From positions 272,000,698-272,064,697 of the forward strand of contig CM040128.1 of assembly GCA_022559845.1 (NCBI GenBank): DNA of 64,000 nucleotides, in the 5' to 3' direction. The position numbers and the translations under genes were made by a program. The stretch comes from Amorphophallus konjac. Its lineage: Eukaryota > Streptophyta > Magnoliopsida > Alismatales > Araceae. The notes beneath the pieces are model-generated. The model was given only the letters and a program-made list of their open reading frames with translations, searched no databases and was not told the origin of the DNA. Each line of letters starts with the position of its first letter. The stretch's first letter is position 1. This document shows, piece after piece, positions 34,080-46,457 of this stretch.

Positions 34080-34561
34080 AAATGAACAATTACAGAATTG
34101 TCATCTTTACATATCTATTATTTATCGTATTTGTCAAAATATCCTTGTGGTCACCAACCACAGGAGTCCCATTAGATTATCTCTCTTATTTAACGGCGTT
34201 AATTATCTTTAACCAAAATTTTAAAAACACCAACACACTCTTGATCTCTCCTTAACACACACACACTCTCTCTCTCTTTCTCTCCTCACTTATCCATCTC
34301 TTTATCTCTCCTCTCTCTTTGGCACAATGTGCCCGTGATTATAACATTTCTCTGTATTTATATTTTCGTCCAAAATGTTAAGTTCATGGATTAGAAGGGA
34401 AGATGTGCGTGAGGGGCAACTTCACACTAATTTTCATGTAATACAGTTATTTATAACAATATCGACTTTTAGGATGGCAATTCTATAACTATTCACGTAA
34501 AAGGATTGTTTTTATAATTAACCCTCAATTTTATCATTCCTCAATATCGATACTTTTATAT
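34080..34561. other. Spacer after the gypsy remnant
   Basis: AT-rich with a CT/CA microsatellite at 34255-34320. No gene is seen. Confidence 0.5.
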
Positions 34562-34959
34562 GGATTTTTGCATGTATACCCTTGTAAAGTTTGATTTTGT
34601 CAAATATACCCTTCATCGAAACATATTATCATGAAAATCTTCAAAATATGGGTAATGTCACGATTATGTCCTCGCCGTAACTCCCGTGTGTTTAATTAAC
34701 CCAAGTTAAGTGTGAGTTAAAGAGTAAGATTTTTGTATATATAACCCTATAAAATTTGATTTTGTCAAATATAACCTAGATCTAACGACCGTACGTAGAT
34801 GACATATTTCACGAAATATTCTCCTCCGTCGGCGACAATGCACTAAAAGAGCATAACCGCAACATTTCTATCTAAATAAAGTATATTCTTGACAATATGC
34901 TCAGATGAGAGAGATATTTGACAATACCGAACTTTACAAGGGTATATACATAAAAACCC
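34562..34959. mobile_element. MITE with ~46-bp terminal inverted repeats
   Basis: GGATTTTTGCATGTATACCC at the left and the inverse of GGGTATATACATAAAAACCC at the right continue into CTTGTAAAGTT and TTGTCAAATAT on both sides. A second internal direct copy of the left end lies at 34731-34780. The flanks show only a partial match (CTTTTATAT / GATTTATAT). Its superfamily is uncertain, probably Mutator-like. No coding. Confidence 0.65.
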
Positions 34960-36359
34960 TAGATTTATATTTTTAAATATTAATCTCAAAACTAATATTA
35001 TATCAAAACTAATACTCCAACTAAATAGGATACATGAATCTGATACTGGGTTGAAAACTACCCGCAAGCAGCAGCTAGAGCTGGTTTGCCTCCCCATGAA
35101 GATGGAAAAAGAGAAGGCAAAAGGGGGATCACCCCCCCCCCCCCCCCACACACACACACAAAGTATAGGGGGCCCTGCCCAGTCTGCAATCATGGGGGTA
35201 CAGGAGAAAGGAAGACCAAGAGAGCAGGGAGCTGCCCTACCACAGCAACCTTAGGTCATCATACAGACATTGGAGGAAGGCCCTGCCTGCGCCTGTGCAC
35301 CAGGTGAAAAAAGGAGAAGGGATGATTCATGGAGACTACACAGACAGTTGCAAGCGTGAAAAAAAAAAGAAGAAGAGAGAAAAGAAAGAACAGAAAGAGC
35401 TGCGGCCATCATTCTTGATTGAGACAGCTTTTTCTTTTTTTTCCCCTTTTTTTTGTCCCAGCGGAATCCTAATGCACGTAAAGTGACATCATTTTTATTT
35501 TTTATTTTTGGCAGAATTGGAGAAGTTGATGATAAGATTCTTGGCATGCCGTGGATTTTAATGGCGTCTCTCAGTAATATTTGCTTGTCGAGAAAGGTTG
35601 TGGCAGCAAATGATGGCTAGTTACTCAGTTAACCCAAATGGTTCTTCAACCTCGATCTCTTGTCATCACCACTCTTGAAGATGCTAGACTAATGAATGCC
35701 CAACCGCTGGATTATTTGCTCGATTATTCGATTCGCCCCCGGATTTCTCTGGAGTGCCCAACCACCACTGAATCTAATTGTCCTCCAAAAAACCAAACAA
35801 AAAAAAAGAACGATGCTGGATATTAATACACAAGTAATAATAGATTGTGCAAATGTTCGAAAGAATTTTATGTGTCATGCAAAGATGGGTTAATCAAGAT
35901 TTGTCAAATCAGTCTGGTATAGAACGTACCACCTATATTAGACTGTGCCAGTCAGTCTATGATACATAATCAATACGCAACATATATATTTTAAATATTA
36001 TATATATTATTTCATATTAAATATGATTTTATAGATAGTTTAATTAGGAATATTCGTTTGAAAGGTTAGATTTAATTTCAAAACACACTAGTAATATTAT
36101 TTTCTTACTTTTTTTTTCATTGTTCTTTAAAAAAAATAAGTCAAAAAACACATGACACTTGTGAGATTTAAATAATTTTTTAATATCGAGACATTGCGAT
36201 ATAGATTAGTACGATGTCGTATCGTATCTTATCGGTAAAAAAATTAATACGATCGATACGACCGAATCGATAAATCTCGAGATTGATACAATATTTTATG
36301 ACAAAACAAATGACCCTCGAGGAGCTTAGCATGAGCGCATAAAAGAGTTTCAACCTGCC

Positions 36360-36411
<52 letters not shown>

Positions 36412-37590
36412 CTAATGAATCCCCAAAACATTTGCAGTTAATTAAACAAACCAGTTTAATTTCATTGTTATGACCCCACTTTGCGGGGATCCGAATCATT
36501 TGTCTCATCGGAACCGCTCGGTGATCTGTTCGTCCCACTTATCGCATGCCGGCCAGAATCATTCATCAGGCCCTCATCATTCCCATCGTTCACGCCAGAG
36601 CTTACTGTGCATCGAGGGTACGTATACGCTGGTCTGGGATCCTGACCAATAAAAAGAAAAGAAAAGAAGAAGCCAAACAAGGTAATCATATGCCCGGCGG
36701 ACAAAAGCTGACGGTGTGGAATCGAGCGCATCACAGGGCTTTCTCTGTGCTCATTACAAAGCCCGGCAACTACGTTTTTGTTGCGTTAGAAAGTAATGCA
36801 GGACGTTAAATGAGTCTCGCACATGATTCTGAACTGATTACCGAAGTTAGGGATAATCTAATATAAACTACGTCATGGGATCTTATGCTAAATAATAACA
36901 TTTTCAACCTTTGACTCCGGTTTGACATGTAAACATGAAGATGCTCAGATCTCGCAGGTGCCCAATACCGTCGGATGATTTGGACGGTGTGAAGAAGAGA
37001 CAACCGATCGCGACTTAGTCAGACGACCTGTCATCATGAGGATTCGAGGGGCCTTGAAGAGGTTGAAGGGATCCAACTTTACAAAGTAGAGGGGGGCACA
37101 TCCCCTCGACGATCGTGTGATATAACACTTGAATTTATTATTGTTAGAACCGAGTTAAATAATTTATGGTGATAATAATATAGAACCTGAGAAATAGGAG
37201 CGAGGCCAAGTGAGGATGGGTCTCTATCAAGGCACTGAGCTTCCGATTCAAGTCTATGAGACGGAGGAGATGCTGGAGTTGAACGTCTCTGGACGAGCTC
37301 CATATATAGGGCTTGTGTCTAATCGGACTCACGTCTATAGCCAAGACTTGGCGGAGCGTGAGGCCATGGGATGGCCAGGCCGAAGATCCGAGCTTGATCG
37401 ACGGAAGCTTGAGCAGCCGACAAGCAGGTCTTCCAAGAGGAAAGACCAAGTTGAAGGTATCGGATAGTGGCAACAAGCAGGAGCCGAGAACCTCACCCCG
37501 GGGCTCTAGATGGAAGCTTGGGCGAAGGACCAGTGTAGGCGTTGTATCACCATCCTAGGTGATACACACATATATCTACATTGGAGGACC
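34960..37590. other. Intergenic region
   Basis: Holds homopolymer C and CA tracts near 35130-35160, a (TA)24 microsatellite at 36360-36407, and AT-rich, CGATACG-rich repeat-like sequence at 36180-36300. The short GC-balanced open frames near 36470-36800 and 37210-37560 have no family motif and I do not call them. Confidence 0.45.
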
Positions 37591-37599
37591 TCTCAAAGG

Positions 37600-38190
37600 T
37601 AATATGGAGGAGAGGATTAATATGGAGGAGAGGGTATGGATGTTGCTTGGCCAACTAGCATCACCTAGCGAAGTGGATCAAGCCTAGGGCATGCCGATGT
37701 AGGAGCTGTCCGAGGAGGTGATGCATGAATTGCTTGCTGCGGCCACAAAGGTCCTCATCTTTGGCTATCATCACGCTGAGGAGGCAGCAGAGAACATGAG
37801 GCTATAGAAGAGGACTATGGCGACTTTGGATGCAATAACAGAAAAGGCTGCAAACAGCGGTAGGAAGATGCTAAAGGCGAGGCAAGAGGCTACTACTATG
37901 AAGACCGACTTTGTCGAGCTCTGGAGGGTGTTACTAGAGGACCAGTACGTAGGAACTAAAGACGCTAGAGCACATGTTGGAGGAGGCGAGTAAGAATGCA
38001 GCTAGAGTCCTTTAGCATGCGAGTTGGGAGGCTATCACAGAATACAAGAGGTCAAAGGAGTTCCACCAGGATGTGGTGTAAGCCTCGAGGCACATCTGCC
38101 AAAGTGTGTGGATGATGCTGCTAGGGAAGATCTAGGCGAAGCATTCGGAAGAGATTTCCCATATCTCGGTGATCGGGGGGTTTAGTGTGT
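37600..38190 (+). pseudogene. Decayed retroelement gag-like coiled-coil segment
   Basis: Interrupted plus-strand frames give an Ala/Glu/Lys-rich helical sequence (HHAEEAAENMRL, MATLDAITEKAANSGRKMLK, QEATTMKTDFVELWRVLLED), then EYKRSKEFHQDVV. The spacing and the EFHxxVV motif resemble the C-terminal coiled coil of gag-like proteins of plant retroelements. There are several stops and no flanking polymerase. The assignment rests on style and one motif, so it is tentative. Confidence 0.4.
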
Positions 38191-39339
38191 AACCTCGAGG
38201 TTAATGTAAAAAATCCTCTTTTTGAATACGGTGTGCCTCAGTGGCGATTCAATGTTTGTATGCCTCTTTGTGTGAGTAGCACTGGAGTGTGCAAGAGTCT
38301 AGCGAAAGCCGAGCTATATAACCATCTAGTGTTTCCGTTAGCATTCTTCACCATGTGAGGCTAGCCTCAGAAAGTGATGGCATGGAGGTAATACGGGTGT
38401 GAATGAGCAGGCTTGGGCGCATAGGAGTGGGCCCAAGGGAAACTACACTCGGGTGCATATATAGGAGCAAGCCCGATTGGGTGCATAAAAGTGGGCCCGA
38501 GGGAACTTATTGTACTTAAGTTCGTACCTATCTAAGTGAAAGAACTACGCATAGATGTAGGCCGCGTGGCTTCTAGTTAGCTTTCCACAAAAGACACCAA
38601 AATGTTACCTGCATTATAACCATGCTACATCACTTACATTTAATACCTAAGAAACTGGGTTACAGTCTATAATGGAGGGAGTACAGAGCTTGACAAAGAA
38701 CATAGTTAGGATACAGAGCCTGAGGAAGAGGAGAACGGGTCTCCATTGGTGATCTAGGCTTCAAGACTGAGCGATTAAGGCAGCTGCCAAGCTATTGATG
38801 ATAGTCCTAGATGGCGCGTGCGAGTGATTGGCCTTGGCGGAATGGCTCTTGGATGTTGAGTTTGTTCTCTTGGGCTTTGGAGAGGGTGAAGTTGAAAACT
38901 ATGCCACGCGGGTTCGAGGGTTTCTCTAGATGAGCTCTATGGATATCCATGTCTGATCGGCTTTTGTTTCCTAGCAACCCCTTTGAGGATGAGAAAATAG
39001 ATAGGGAGGAGTAAGACTGGACACTATGTCTCTCTAGATAGTTTGAGAGGATATTGTCAAGCTTCTCTTGTAAAAAAATCTTCTCATAAAGGTGGAGACT
39101 CTCCGGGAGAACCTTTTGATAGTTAAGTCAGCGAGCGAGTGAAAGGAAGGAGAGAAGACTATGTGGAGAGGGAGGTGCGCAAGTACTCTGCAACAGCCTG
39201 GTAGGAGGAGAGAGAAAGAACTGGCCTGGCTAGAATGACATGGCCTTGGCTCCGTTATATTCAATGGAATGGGAATTAATGGTTCAAGGAGTCATTCACC
39301 CATGAGCCATGTCTTATCAGTCTTTGGACCGGACTGCGT
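38191..39339. other. Intergenic, possibly LTR-derived
   Basis: Includes a GGCCCGAGGGAAC / GGGTGCATA duplication at 38395-38510. No gene. The sequence after 38190 may be LTR from the gag-like remnant, but the borders are not visible. Confidence 0.35.
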
Positions 39340-39885
39340 CAATGTCGAGAGCGGCTTGCGATGCATGACGTTGCTTTGGACGCACGCACAGAAAACCGCC
39401 ACGTCCTCGTCCCGCACCTACCCGTGGGTACGTCATCCCCACATCCAACCTCTGACTCGGCGCCCAAACCCACAGCCAGCCGGACCGCGACGGCGGAGCC
39501 ACCCTCCCCTCTCTCTCCGGCCACTTCCCTCCGCCCCCACCCACGTGGACGGCCGCGCCCTACCCCTCCAGCCACCTCCGTTCATCTGCATCTGCTCCGT
39601 CCAGCAACACCCTCCCACTCTTCTACACTCTGCTTCCTTCCTCCTCTCTCCCCCCCCCCCTCCCCCCTCCCCCTGTGAAGGGTTCCGGCGCTCTTCCCAG
39701 GGGGAGGTGGACGGAAAGAGAGGGGGGAGGGTGGCGCCACCGTTGGGGTTTTGAGAGGTTGTGGGTTTGGGCGTGGGGAAGAGGTATCCACGCGCCGGCG
39801 AGGGACGCGAACGTGGAGGCTTTCTGTGCGTGCGTCACATGCAACGTCATGCATTGGCGTCGGGCAAGCCACGTCCCTCGTTAAT
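39340..39885. repeat. Long imperfect inverted repeat upstream of PXY-like gene
   Basis: ATGCATGACGTTGC at 39360 faces its inverse at 39844-39857. The arms continue through GACGCACGCACAGAAA, a CCACGT/CGTCCC segment, GCCCAAACCCACA and GCCACCCTCCCC, with many mismatches, to a pyrimidine-rich centre near 39560-39660. Total arm length is about 200 bp. High-GC open frames within it are not genes. It may be a fold-back element or an inverted local duplication. Confidence 0.7.
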
Positions 39886-42154
39886 GTCGGGGAAAGGTTG
39901 CACGCCGGTGGCATGCATGGGTCAGGCGTACCCTTTCTTTCATGAGTCGGAACCTTTCTACTGTCATTTGGACAAACACGAGCCTGCCTGCAGGCATCCT
40001 TCCCGCCAGTACCAATGGAGTCTCCTCTACCTTACTTACTGATCTATAGAGTGGACTTTTTCCTTTAATCAAGATCATGTCTTGCTTCAGATCGCTAGCT
40101 GGCACAGACAAAAAAACCCAATTGGGCGCCCCAACTTATGGGATAGCCCAATAGGGACGTTTCACGGCCGCGGGCCTAGCTAATGGCAGGTAGCCCCTCG
40201 TCCACCGCTCGCGCGTGGGCGCAGGCATCACACACCAGGGGGGACCTGCGCGCCCTACCATCGCATGCCCCGGCCGCCTCCTGCAAACCACCCACCACCA
40301 GGCCGCGCCAAAACCCCGCCCCCACCCACACCCAGATCCAGCTACAACAGCAGCAGCAGTCGCAGTCGTCGCACCGTAACTTTTTCCTCCGGGCGTGGCC
40401 CACCACCCCCCATCATGCTCGACGGCACCACCACCACATGGCACAAGGCTATGTCCCAGGCAGCAGAAGAGATGGCTATATAGCACCGTTGTAGTAGCCG
40501 GAGGTGGGGGTGAGCGGGCGAGCCCGAGCGCTCAGTGAGACGATAACGACGCGGCCCCTCCCCTGCCCCCCGCGCCCATGGCGATCGATTAAAGGACTCC
40601 TCCAAGGTGAAAAAAAGGGAAGAGGAGATCGAGAAGGAAAGCAAGCTTGTTCCGCAATCATAACGTACCCCACCACACACCGCTACTACTACGGCAGCAC
40701 AGCAGCAGCAGGGAGGGGGGGGGGGCAGCTGCTCTGTTCTGTCCTCTCTCGCTCTCGCTCTTTCCTCCCGTCCTCTCTTTCTTACAGTGCGTTCTGCCGC
40801 GGCCAACCCAGCAGCAGCAGGCGTCGGCAGCACGCCTCGTCATAAAGGAAACCTAAACCTAAAGGCTAAAGCCACCCCCCGCAGGGGCATTGCTGGCCGG
40901 ATGGACTCTTCTCACTCCTCAGGGCCTGCGGCGGCGTCGACCAGTGGCAGCCACCGTGCATACTGCATTTGCCTGCCCCCTGGACAGACATACCCTGGCT
41001 GGGAGTTTGAGGAAATATACGTTAAAACAAAAAAACTGTGGAGGGCGATCGGCTTTCGGGGGTGTCGCCTTCTCTCTTTTGAGCGGGCTCCGATTAATCC
41101 TTCTTTCCCTATGTGATTCTTCTCGTCAGTTTGTTTGATCAAGCGAGGCGAGGGAGAAGAAGAAGATGAACAAAAAGGAAGAAGAACAAAACGAGACAAG
41201 AAGGACGAAAAGAAAAAGAGGACGAGAGGGGATGTCTCCCCCCGGCAGTTGCCCATGGGAGAGATCGAGCTCAGCGTGGCCGTCTATTCCCCCGGGGACA
41301 TGCTGGTGGTCCTTCCGAATTCCGATACGGGGTTTGCTAAAAAAGGATGGCCTGCAAGAACATTAACACCGGTTATAATCCTAAATTTTGACATACGTGA
41401 TGATCAACTGGTGGAAGATTTCTAGTTCCTCTTGTTTCATTTCCCTTTTGTTCTTTTGAGGTGTCGAGGGTGGGATGGCTACGGTGCGACAACTCCGTCG
41501 GCTTTAATCAGTAAAAGTGAAAAATCCAACACCGACGGTGATCATTTCGAAGCCACCCAAAAATCGAAAAAATAAAAAGGGCCCATTTTTCCCATTATTA
41601 CTCGAGCAGCGAGCAGTCTTTGAAGGCAATGAGAATGGTACTGGCGTTTGAGTGAGGGGATGGCAAGAAGTAACCATAATACCTAGCCAAATATGGCAAA
41701 TAAAAAACAAGCTAAAATGGTGGGCCCTTTTAAGATTAACCGCCTAAACCCTTTCAAATCAAACCCCCCCCCCCCACCGTTACAGAGACGTCACCACCCC
41801 CACCCGTTGAGTTGACGGCAGAATATTCCCCCCTCGCCGCCGGTCAATAATCCCCGGCTGCTAAATTACAAATCTGGACCGTACAGTTGGAAGGCCCACC
41901 CTGCCTGTTCCTCGGATCCCGTGTTCCCCTGGTCACGCCTACGCCATCCCCAACCGTTCCAAATGACATGATTAAGGTTAAGTTTAGAAACAAGATTACT
42001 ATGTCATTATGCGACAATAATAGGTTGGAGACGCCATAATCCTCGGCAAGAGAGAGAGAGAGAGAGAGAGGGGGGGCGGTACGGAGCGGGAGTACTTAGA
42101 AGGAGGACGGGTGGAAAGCGAGGCTGGTTCGGCAGCGCCACCACCGCGACCGCC
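39886..42154 (+). promoter_or_regulatory. Upstream region of the PXY-like gene
   Basis: About 2.2 kb with no supported gene. It is GC-rich at 40140-40900, AT-richer at 41400-42000, and has a (GA)n tract at 42051-42070 that probably lies in the 5' UTR or core promoter. I see no convincing TATA box at a fixed distance. Confidence 0.35.
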
Positions 42155-42253
42155 ATGACCACAGGCTTCGCCACCACCACCACCACCTTTCTCTCCTCCC
42201 CCACCTCGCAGCAGAAGCAGATGATGATGGAAGCCCCCCGGCGGCCATCATGA
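42155..42253 (+). CDS. Upstream ORF 1 of the PXY-like gene (32 codons)
   Basis: ATG at 42155 opens a Thr/Ser-rich frame ([16 protein letters not shown]...) that stops at TGA 42251-42253. The stop overlaps the start of the next upstream ORF in ATGA (42250-42253). It is real only if transcription starts upstream of 42155, which the sequence cannot prove. The peptide resembles nothing I recognise. Confidence 0.45.
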   Translation: MTTGFATTTTTFLSSPTSQQKQMMMEAPRRPS

Positions 42254-42372
42254 AGCCTCCCCTGTGTCTCCGCCACTCCCCAAAAGCGGCCCTCCCTCCT
42301 CCTCCTCCTCCTCCTCCCCTCCCTTATATGCTCCCCCGCCCTTTGTCGCTGCCTCGTCAACCCACACCATGA
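42250..42372 (+). CDS. Upstream ORF 2 of the PXY-like gene (40 codons)
   Basis: ATG at 42250 begins [15 protein letters not shown], runs through a proline run encoded by (CCT)n, and stops at TGA 42370-42372. The stop overlaps the main start codon in ATGA (42369-42372). The main ORF also starts ATGAAGCCT, as this one does. Such an overlap could couple termination to reinitiation or limit receptor translation; that is inference. Confidence 0.5.
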   Translation: MKPPLCLRHSPKAALPPPPPPPPLPYMLPRPLSLPRQPTP

Positions 42373-45300
42373 AGCCTGCTCTCTTCCTCCTCTCCCTCTT
42401 CCTTACTGCTCTCGGGGTCCCATCCTCGGCCCTGCCGCTGCAGCTTCTCGCCCTCATCTCCGTCAGGAGCTCGCTCTTAGACCCGTACTCCAACCTCCGG
42501 GACTGGAGCTACAGGTCGGTCGACTCCGGCGAGCCCGACCCGACACCGCCGTCGTGGTGCGCCTGGAGTGGGGTCACCTGCGATGGGGCCACTGGGGAGG
42601 TCACCGCCCTCGACCTATCTCGCCGGAACCTGTCGGGCACCATCGCCCCCGAGATCCGGCTGCTGTCCCGCAGCCTCGCCCGCCTCAACTTGAGCGGCAA
42701 CGCCCTGGAGGGACCCCTCCCCCCCGCCCTGTTCGACCTGCGGAGCCTGGAGGCCCTCGACATCAGCCACAACGACTTCAACTCCACCTTCCCTCCCGGC
42801 ATCGGTAGGCTCAGGTACCTCGCCGTGCTCGACGCCTACAGCAATAGCTTCACGGGGCCGGTGCCCCCCGGCGTCACTCGGCTCCGGCGGCTTCAGCATC
42901 TCAACCTCGGGGGCAGCTTCTTCCAGGGGAGGATACCCGCCGGTCTGGCCGGCTTGGAGGGGTTGCGGTATCTGCACCTCGCGGGCAACCTGCTTAATGG
43001 GAGCTTACCCCCTCAGCTGGGTCTCCTCTCCCGGCTGGAGCACCTGGAGATTGGATATAACGAGTTCGAGGGCGGCGTCCCGCCCGAGTTGGGCGGCCTA
43101 TCCAGCCTCGTCTACTTCGACGTCTCCTCTGCCAACCTGTCAGGTGACCTGCCACAGGCGCTGGGTAATCTCTCCCGGCTCGAATCCCTGTTCCTCTTCA
43201 AGAACAGGTTCACGGGACGGATTCCAGACGCGTACGCCGACCTCAGAGCGCTGAAGGTGCTGGACTTGTCGGATAACCAGCTCTCCGGCCCCATTCCACG
43301 GGCCATCTCTTCCCTGTCCAACCTCACGCTGCTGAGCCTGATGAACAACGATATCTCCGGCGAGGTGCCCCCCGTCATCGGCGAGCTTCCGAGCCTAGAG
43401 ACCCTACTGCTGTGGAACAACTCCCTCACGGGGCCGCTGCCGCCGGCGCTGGGCGCCAACGGGAGGCTGGTGAAGCTGGACGTGTCCTCCAACGCGCTCA
43501 CTGGCCCGGTCCCGCCCGGCCTCTGCCAGGGCAACCGGCTCGCCCGGCTCATCCTCTTCTCGAACCGGTTCGAGTCGGCCCTCCCGCCCGGCCTCGCCAA
43601 CTGCACCTCCCTCTGGCGTCTCCGGATCGAGTCGAACCGGCTCAGCGGCCCGATCCCGGCCGGGTTCGGCCTCCTCCCCAACCTCACCTATATGGACCTC
43701 AGCAGCAACAACTTCTCGGGGGGGCTCCCCGGGGACCTCGGCAACGCCACCCGGCTGGAGTTGCTCAACGTCTCCGGGAATCCCCTCGGCGGCTCCCTGC
43801 CGGCGGCCATCTGGAGGGCGCCCAGCCTGCAGATCTTCTCGGCGAGCCGCTGCGGGCTGGCCGCGGAGATCCCCCCCTTCGAGTTCGGGTGCAGGAGCCT
43901 GTACAAGCTGGAGCTGGACGGAAACGCCCTCACCGGGAGCATCCCTTGGGACGTGGGGCACTGCCAGAGGCTTCTAAGCCTGAAGATCAGCAGGAACCGG
44001 CTCACCGGAATCATCCCGTCGGAGCTCGCCGCCCTGCCCTCCATCACCGACGTCGACCTCTCCATGAACTCCCTCAGTGGCTCCATCGCTTCCAGCTTCG
44101 ACAACTGCACCACTCTGGAAAGCTTCAACGTCTCCTTCAACCACCTGACGGGCCCCGTCCCTTCCTCCGGGTCCGTCTTCCGGAACCTCCATCCGTCGTC
44201 CTTCCAGGGGAACGACGGCCTGTGCGGCGCCATCGTGGGCAGGCCCTGCCTGTCGGAGCATGCAGAGGGGTTCGGGTTCCGGCGGGACCCGGCGGCCCCG
44301 GCGAAGAAGCCGTCGGGCGCGGCGATCGTGTGGATCAGCGCAGCGGCGTTCGGCGTGGGCCTGCTGGTGCTCCTCGCTGGCACGCGGTGCTTCCACGGGC
44401 GGCAGTTCGGCGGGGAAGAGTCCTCCGACCACGAGTGGCAGGGCCCGTGGAAGCTGACGGCGTTCCAGAGGCTCAACTTCACGGCGGAGGACGTGGAGGA
44501 GTGCATCTCGACGGGGGAGAACATCGTTGGGATGGGGTCGACGGGGACGGTGTACCGGGCGGAGATGCCCGGCGGGGAGGTCATTGCGGTGAAGAAGCTG
44601 TGGGGGAAGCAGAAGGAGGCGAACATGATGATGCCGGCGAGCGTGCGCCGGAGGGGAGGGGTGCTGGCGGAGGTGGCGGTTCTGGGGTCCGTCCGGCACC
44701 GGAACATCGTCCGCCTCTTGGGCTGCTGCAGCAACAGCGAGACCACGCTGCTGCTGTACGAGTACATGCCCAACGGGAGCCTGGAGGACCTGCTGCACAG
44801 GCGGCAGAGCGGCAGGGGGGGGAAGGGGGAGAGGGACCTGGCGGCGGCGGCAGCGGACTGGGCGACGCGGTACAAGATCGCCATGGGGGTGGCGCAGGGG
44901 ATCTGCTACCTGCACCACGACTGCGAGCCGGTGATCGTGCACCGCGACCTCAAGCCCAGCAACATCCTGCTGGACGCCGAGATGGAGGCCAGGGTGGCGG
45001 ACTTCGGCGTCGCCAAGCTCATCCAGACCGGAAACGAGTCCATGTCCGTCATCGCCGGCTCCTACGGCTACATCGCCCCCGGTGAGTAAAAAAGGCGACT
45101 CTGCCGCCGGCCCACTCGATCCCCAGCCCAAGCTGTTGGAGCTCTTCCTAGTGTGTGTGCTGTTGTTGCAGAGTACGCGTACACGCTGCAGGTGGACGAG
45201 AAGAGCGACATATACAGCTACGGGGTGCTTTTGATGGAGCTGCTGAGCGGGAGGAGGTCGGTCGACCCCGCATTCGGGGAGGGCAACAGCATCGTGGATT

Positions 45301-45632
45301 GGGTGAGGTCGAGCGTGGCGGCGGCCAGCAGCAAGAGCAAGGAGGCGAAGGCGGGGCCGTGGGAGGTGCTGGACACGGCGGCGGGGGCTGGGTGCCCGCG
45401 GGTGAGGGAGCAGATGATGCTGGTGCTGCGGGTGGCGCTGCTGTGCACCAGCCGCAACCCCGCCGACCGCCCCCCCATGAGGGACGTCGTGTCCATGCTC
45501 CGGGAAGCCAAGCCGCCGGAGCAGAAGGTCGAGCAGCGGCGGCCGAACCCGGACTCGCCGGCGCGCAAGGACGACACGGTGGACGCATGGCAAAAGGGGG
45601 CCATCACCCACCCCTGTCAAACGAGTGTTTAG
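42369..45632 (+). CDS. PXY: LRR receptor-like kinase, PXY/TDR type
   Basis: Plasma-membrane receptor kinase of LRR subfamily XI. The Arabidopsis member PXY/TDR perceives the CLE41/44 (TDIF) peptide and controls vascular cambium division. Exons are 42369-45081 and 45172-45632 (donor GTGAGT, acceptor TTGCAG, phase 1), 1057 residues; PXY has about 1040. I see a signal peptide ([15 protein letters not shown]...), an LRR N-cap with WCAWSGVTC, about 20 LRRs (residues ~75-620, consensus LxxLxLxxNxLxGxIP), a transmembrane segment (~649-672, [17 protein letters not shown]), the conserved [18 protein letters not shown] juxtamembrane, and a kinase with GMGSTGTVY, Lys742 (IAVKK), HRDLKPSN (Asp860) and DFG (Asp878). 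All catalytic residues are present, so an active kinase is expected. The start is chosen because the signal peptide begins there and no in-frame ATG precedes it. GC is very high. Orthology to PXY itself is likely but not proven. Confidence 0.95.
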
Positions 45633-46457
45633 AGTTGGAAAAGATTAGTTGTCGTTGTTGTTTGTTTGGGGTCCACAGTAGAAAATTGAAAAAGAACCCA
45701 AAAAAAAAATTTGTGCCGCTGATGCCGCTGCTATCTATACTATTATTATTACAAGAACCAGAAGGATGAAGAATTCTTCGTTTCTTCTTTTTTTTTCCTT
45801 TTTTTTTGTTAGTTTTCTCACCTGGGTTTGACTTCTGTCTTATCTTTCTTTGTTGGCTCCCTTTTTGTTAATACACAAAAAATATACACCGTGGTTGGCG
45901 ATTTTGTCGTTCTTTAATGAACGGGCCCCTGGTCATCGTCGTCTCTGTGATCATCAGGATTCTGACTGAGAACAAACAGCGGGTGGGCCCTCTCTCTCTG
46001 TCTCTCTCTCTCCACGTTGGTGACACCACAACACCAGTGGCACTGCTCTGCAAGACTGCAACGGTCATCGGTGCCGAACACATGAACTGGGGGGAGGGGG
46101 TCCCCTTCTTCCTCTCTCTCTCTCTCTCTCATGTTCCCCATTTGGTGTGTGTTCTCGCTTTGTTCGGCGGGAGGGATAAAAACAGAGAGAAAGCGGAGAG
46201 TGTGCAGAGAAGGGAGATGAGACCGGTCATGGCTATCTCTGCCGCGGGTCATGATGACCCCGACCCAAAGCAAAAGCTGGGTGGTGGGGTCTCGTAGCAA
46301 CGTCCAACTTGCCTTCTTCGGATTTTTTTTTAAACCCTCCCTCCCTCCCTGGACAGTCTCCTCCGAATCTTTCCGTTATTCAGGGATCTAAATCATTGTA
46401 TTTCGTAACAGCATCATATACACTGGGTGGATTAGAAGGGGGTGTCCTCTCGTGAGT
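45633..46457 (+). other. 3' flank of the PXY-like gene
   Basis: T-rich sequence (45780-45810), then a CT-microsatellite region (45990-46130). It probably includes the 3' UTR. No further gene is supported. Confidence 0.4.

Noticed and set aside
37210..37558. Small frames near 37.2-37.6 kb as a gene
   Set aside because: No motif, overlapping frames in both strands; more likely decayed repeat sequence.
39269..40042. Several GC-rich frames near 39.3-40 kb
   Set aside because: They lie in both strands of an inverted repeat and pyrimidine-rich sequence; no conserved motif.
40183..41425. Possible gene upstream of PXY-like receptor
   Set aside because: Frames are short, overlapping and low-complexity (Gln/Ser/Pro runs), with no recognisable domain.
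43412..45085. 557-codon plus-strand frame over the PXY-like gene
   Set aside because: A shadow of the GC-rich receptor gene in another frame; the LRR and kinase motifs lie in the main frame only.
43974..45620. 548-codon minus-strand frame over the PXY-like gene
   Set aside because: A shadow caused by high third-position GC, with no family motif.
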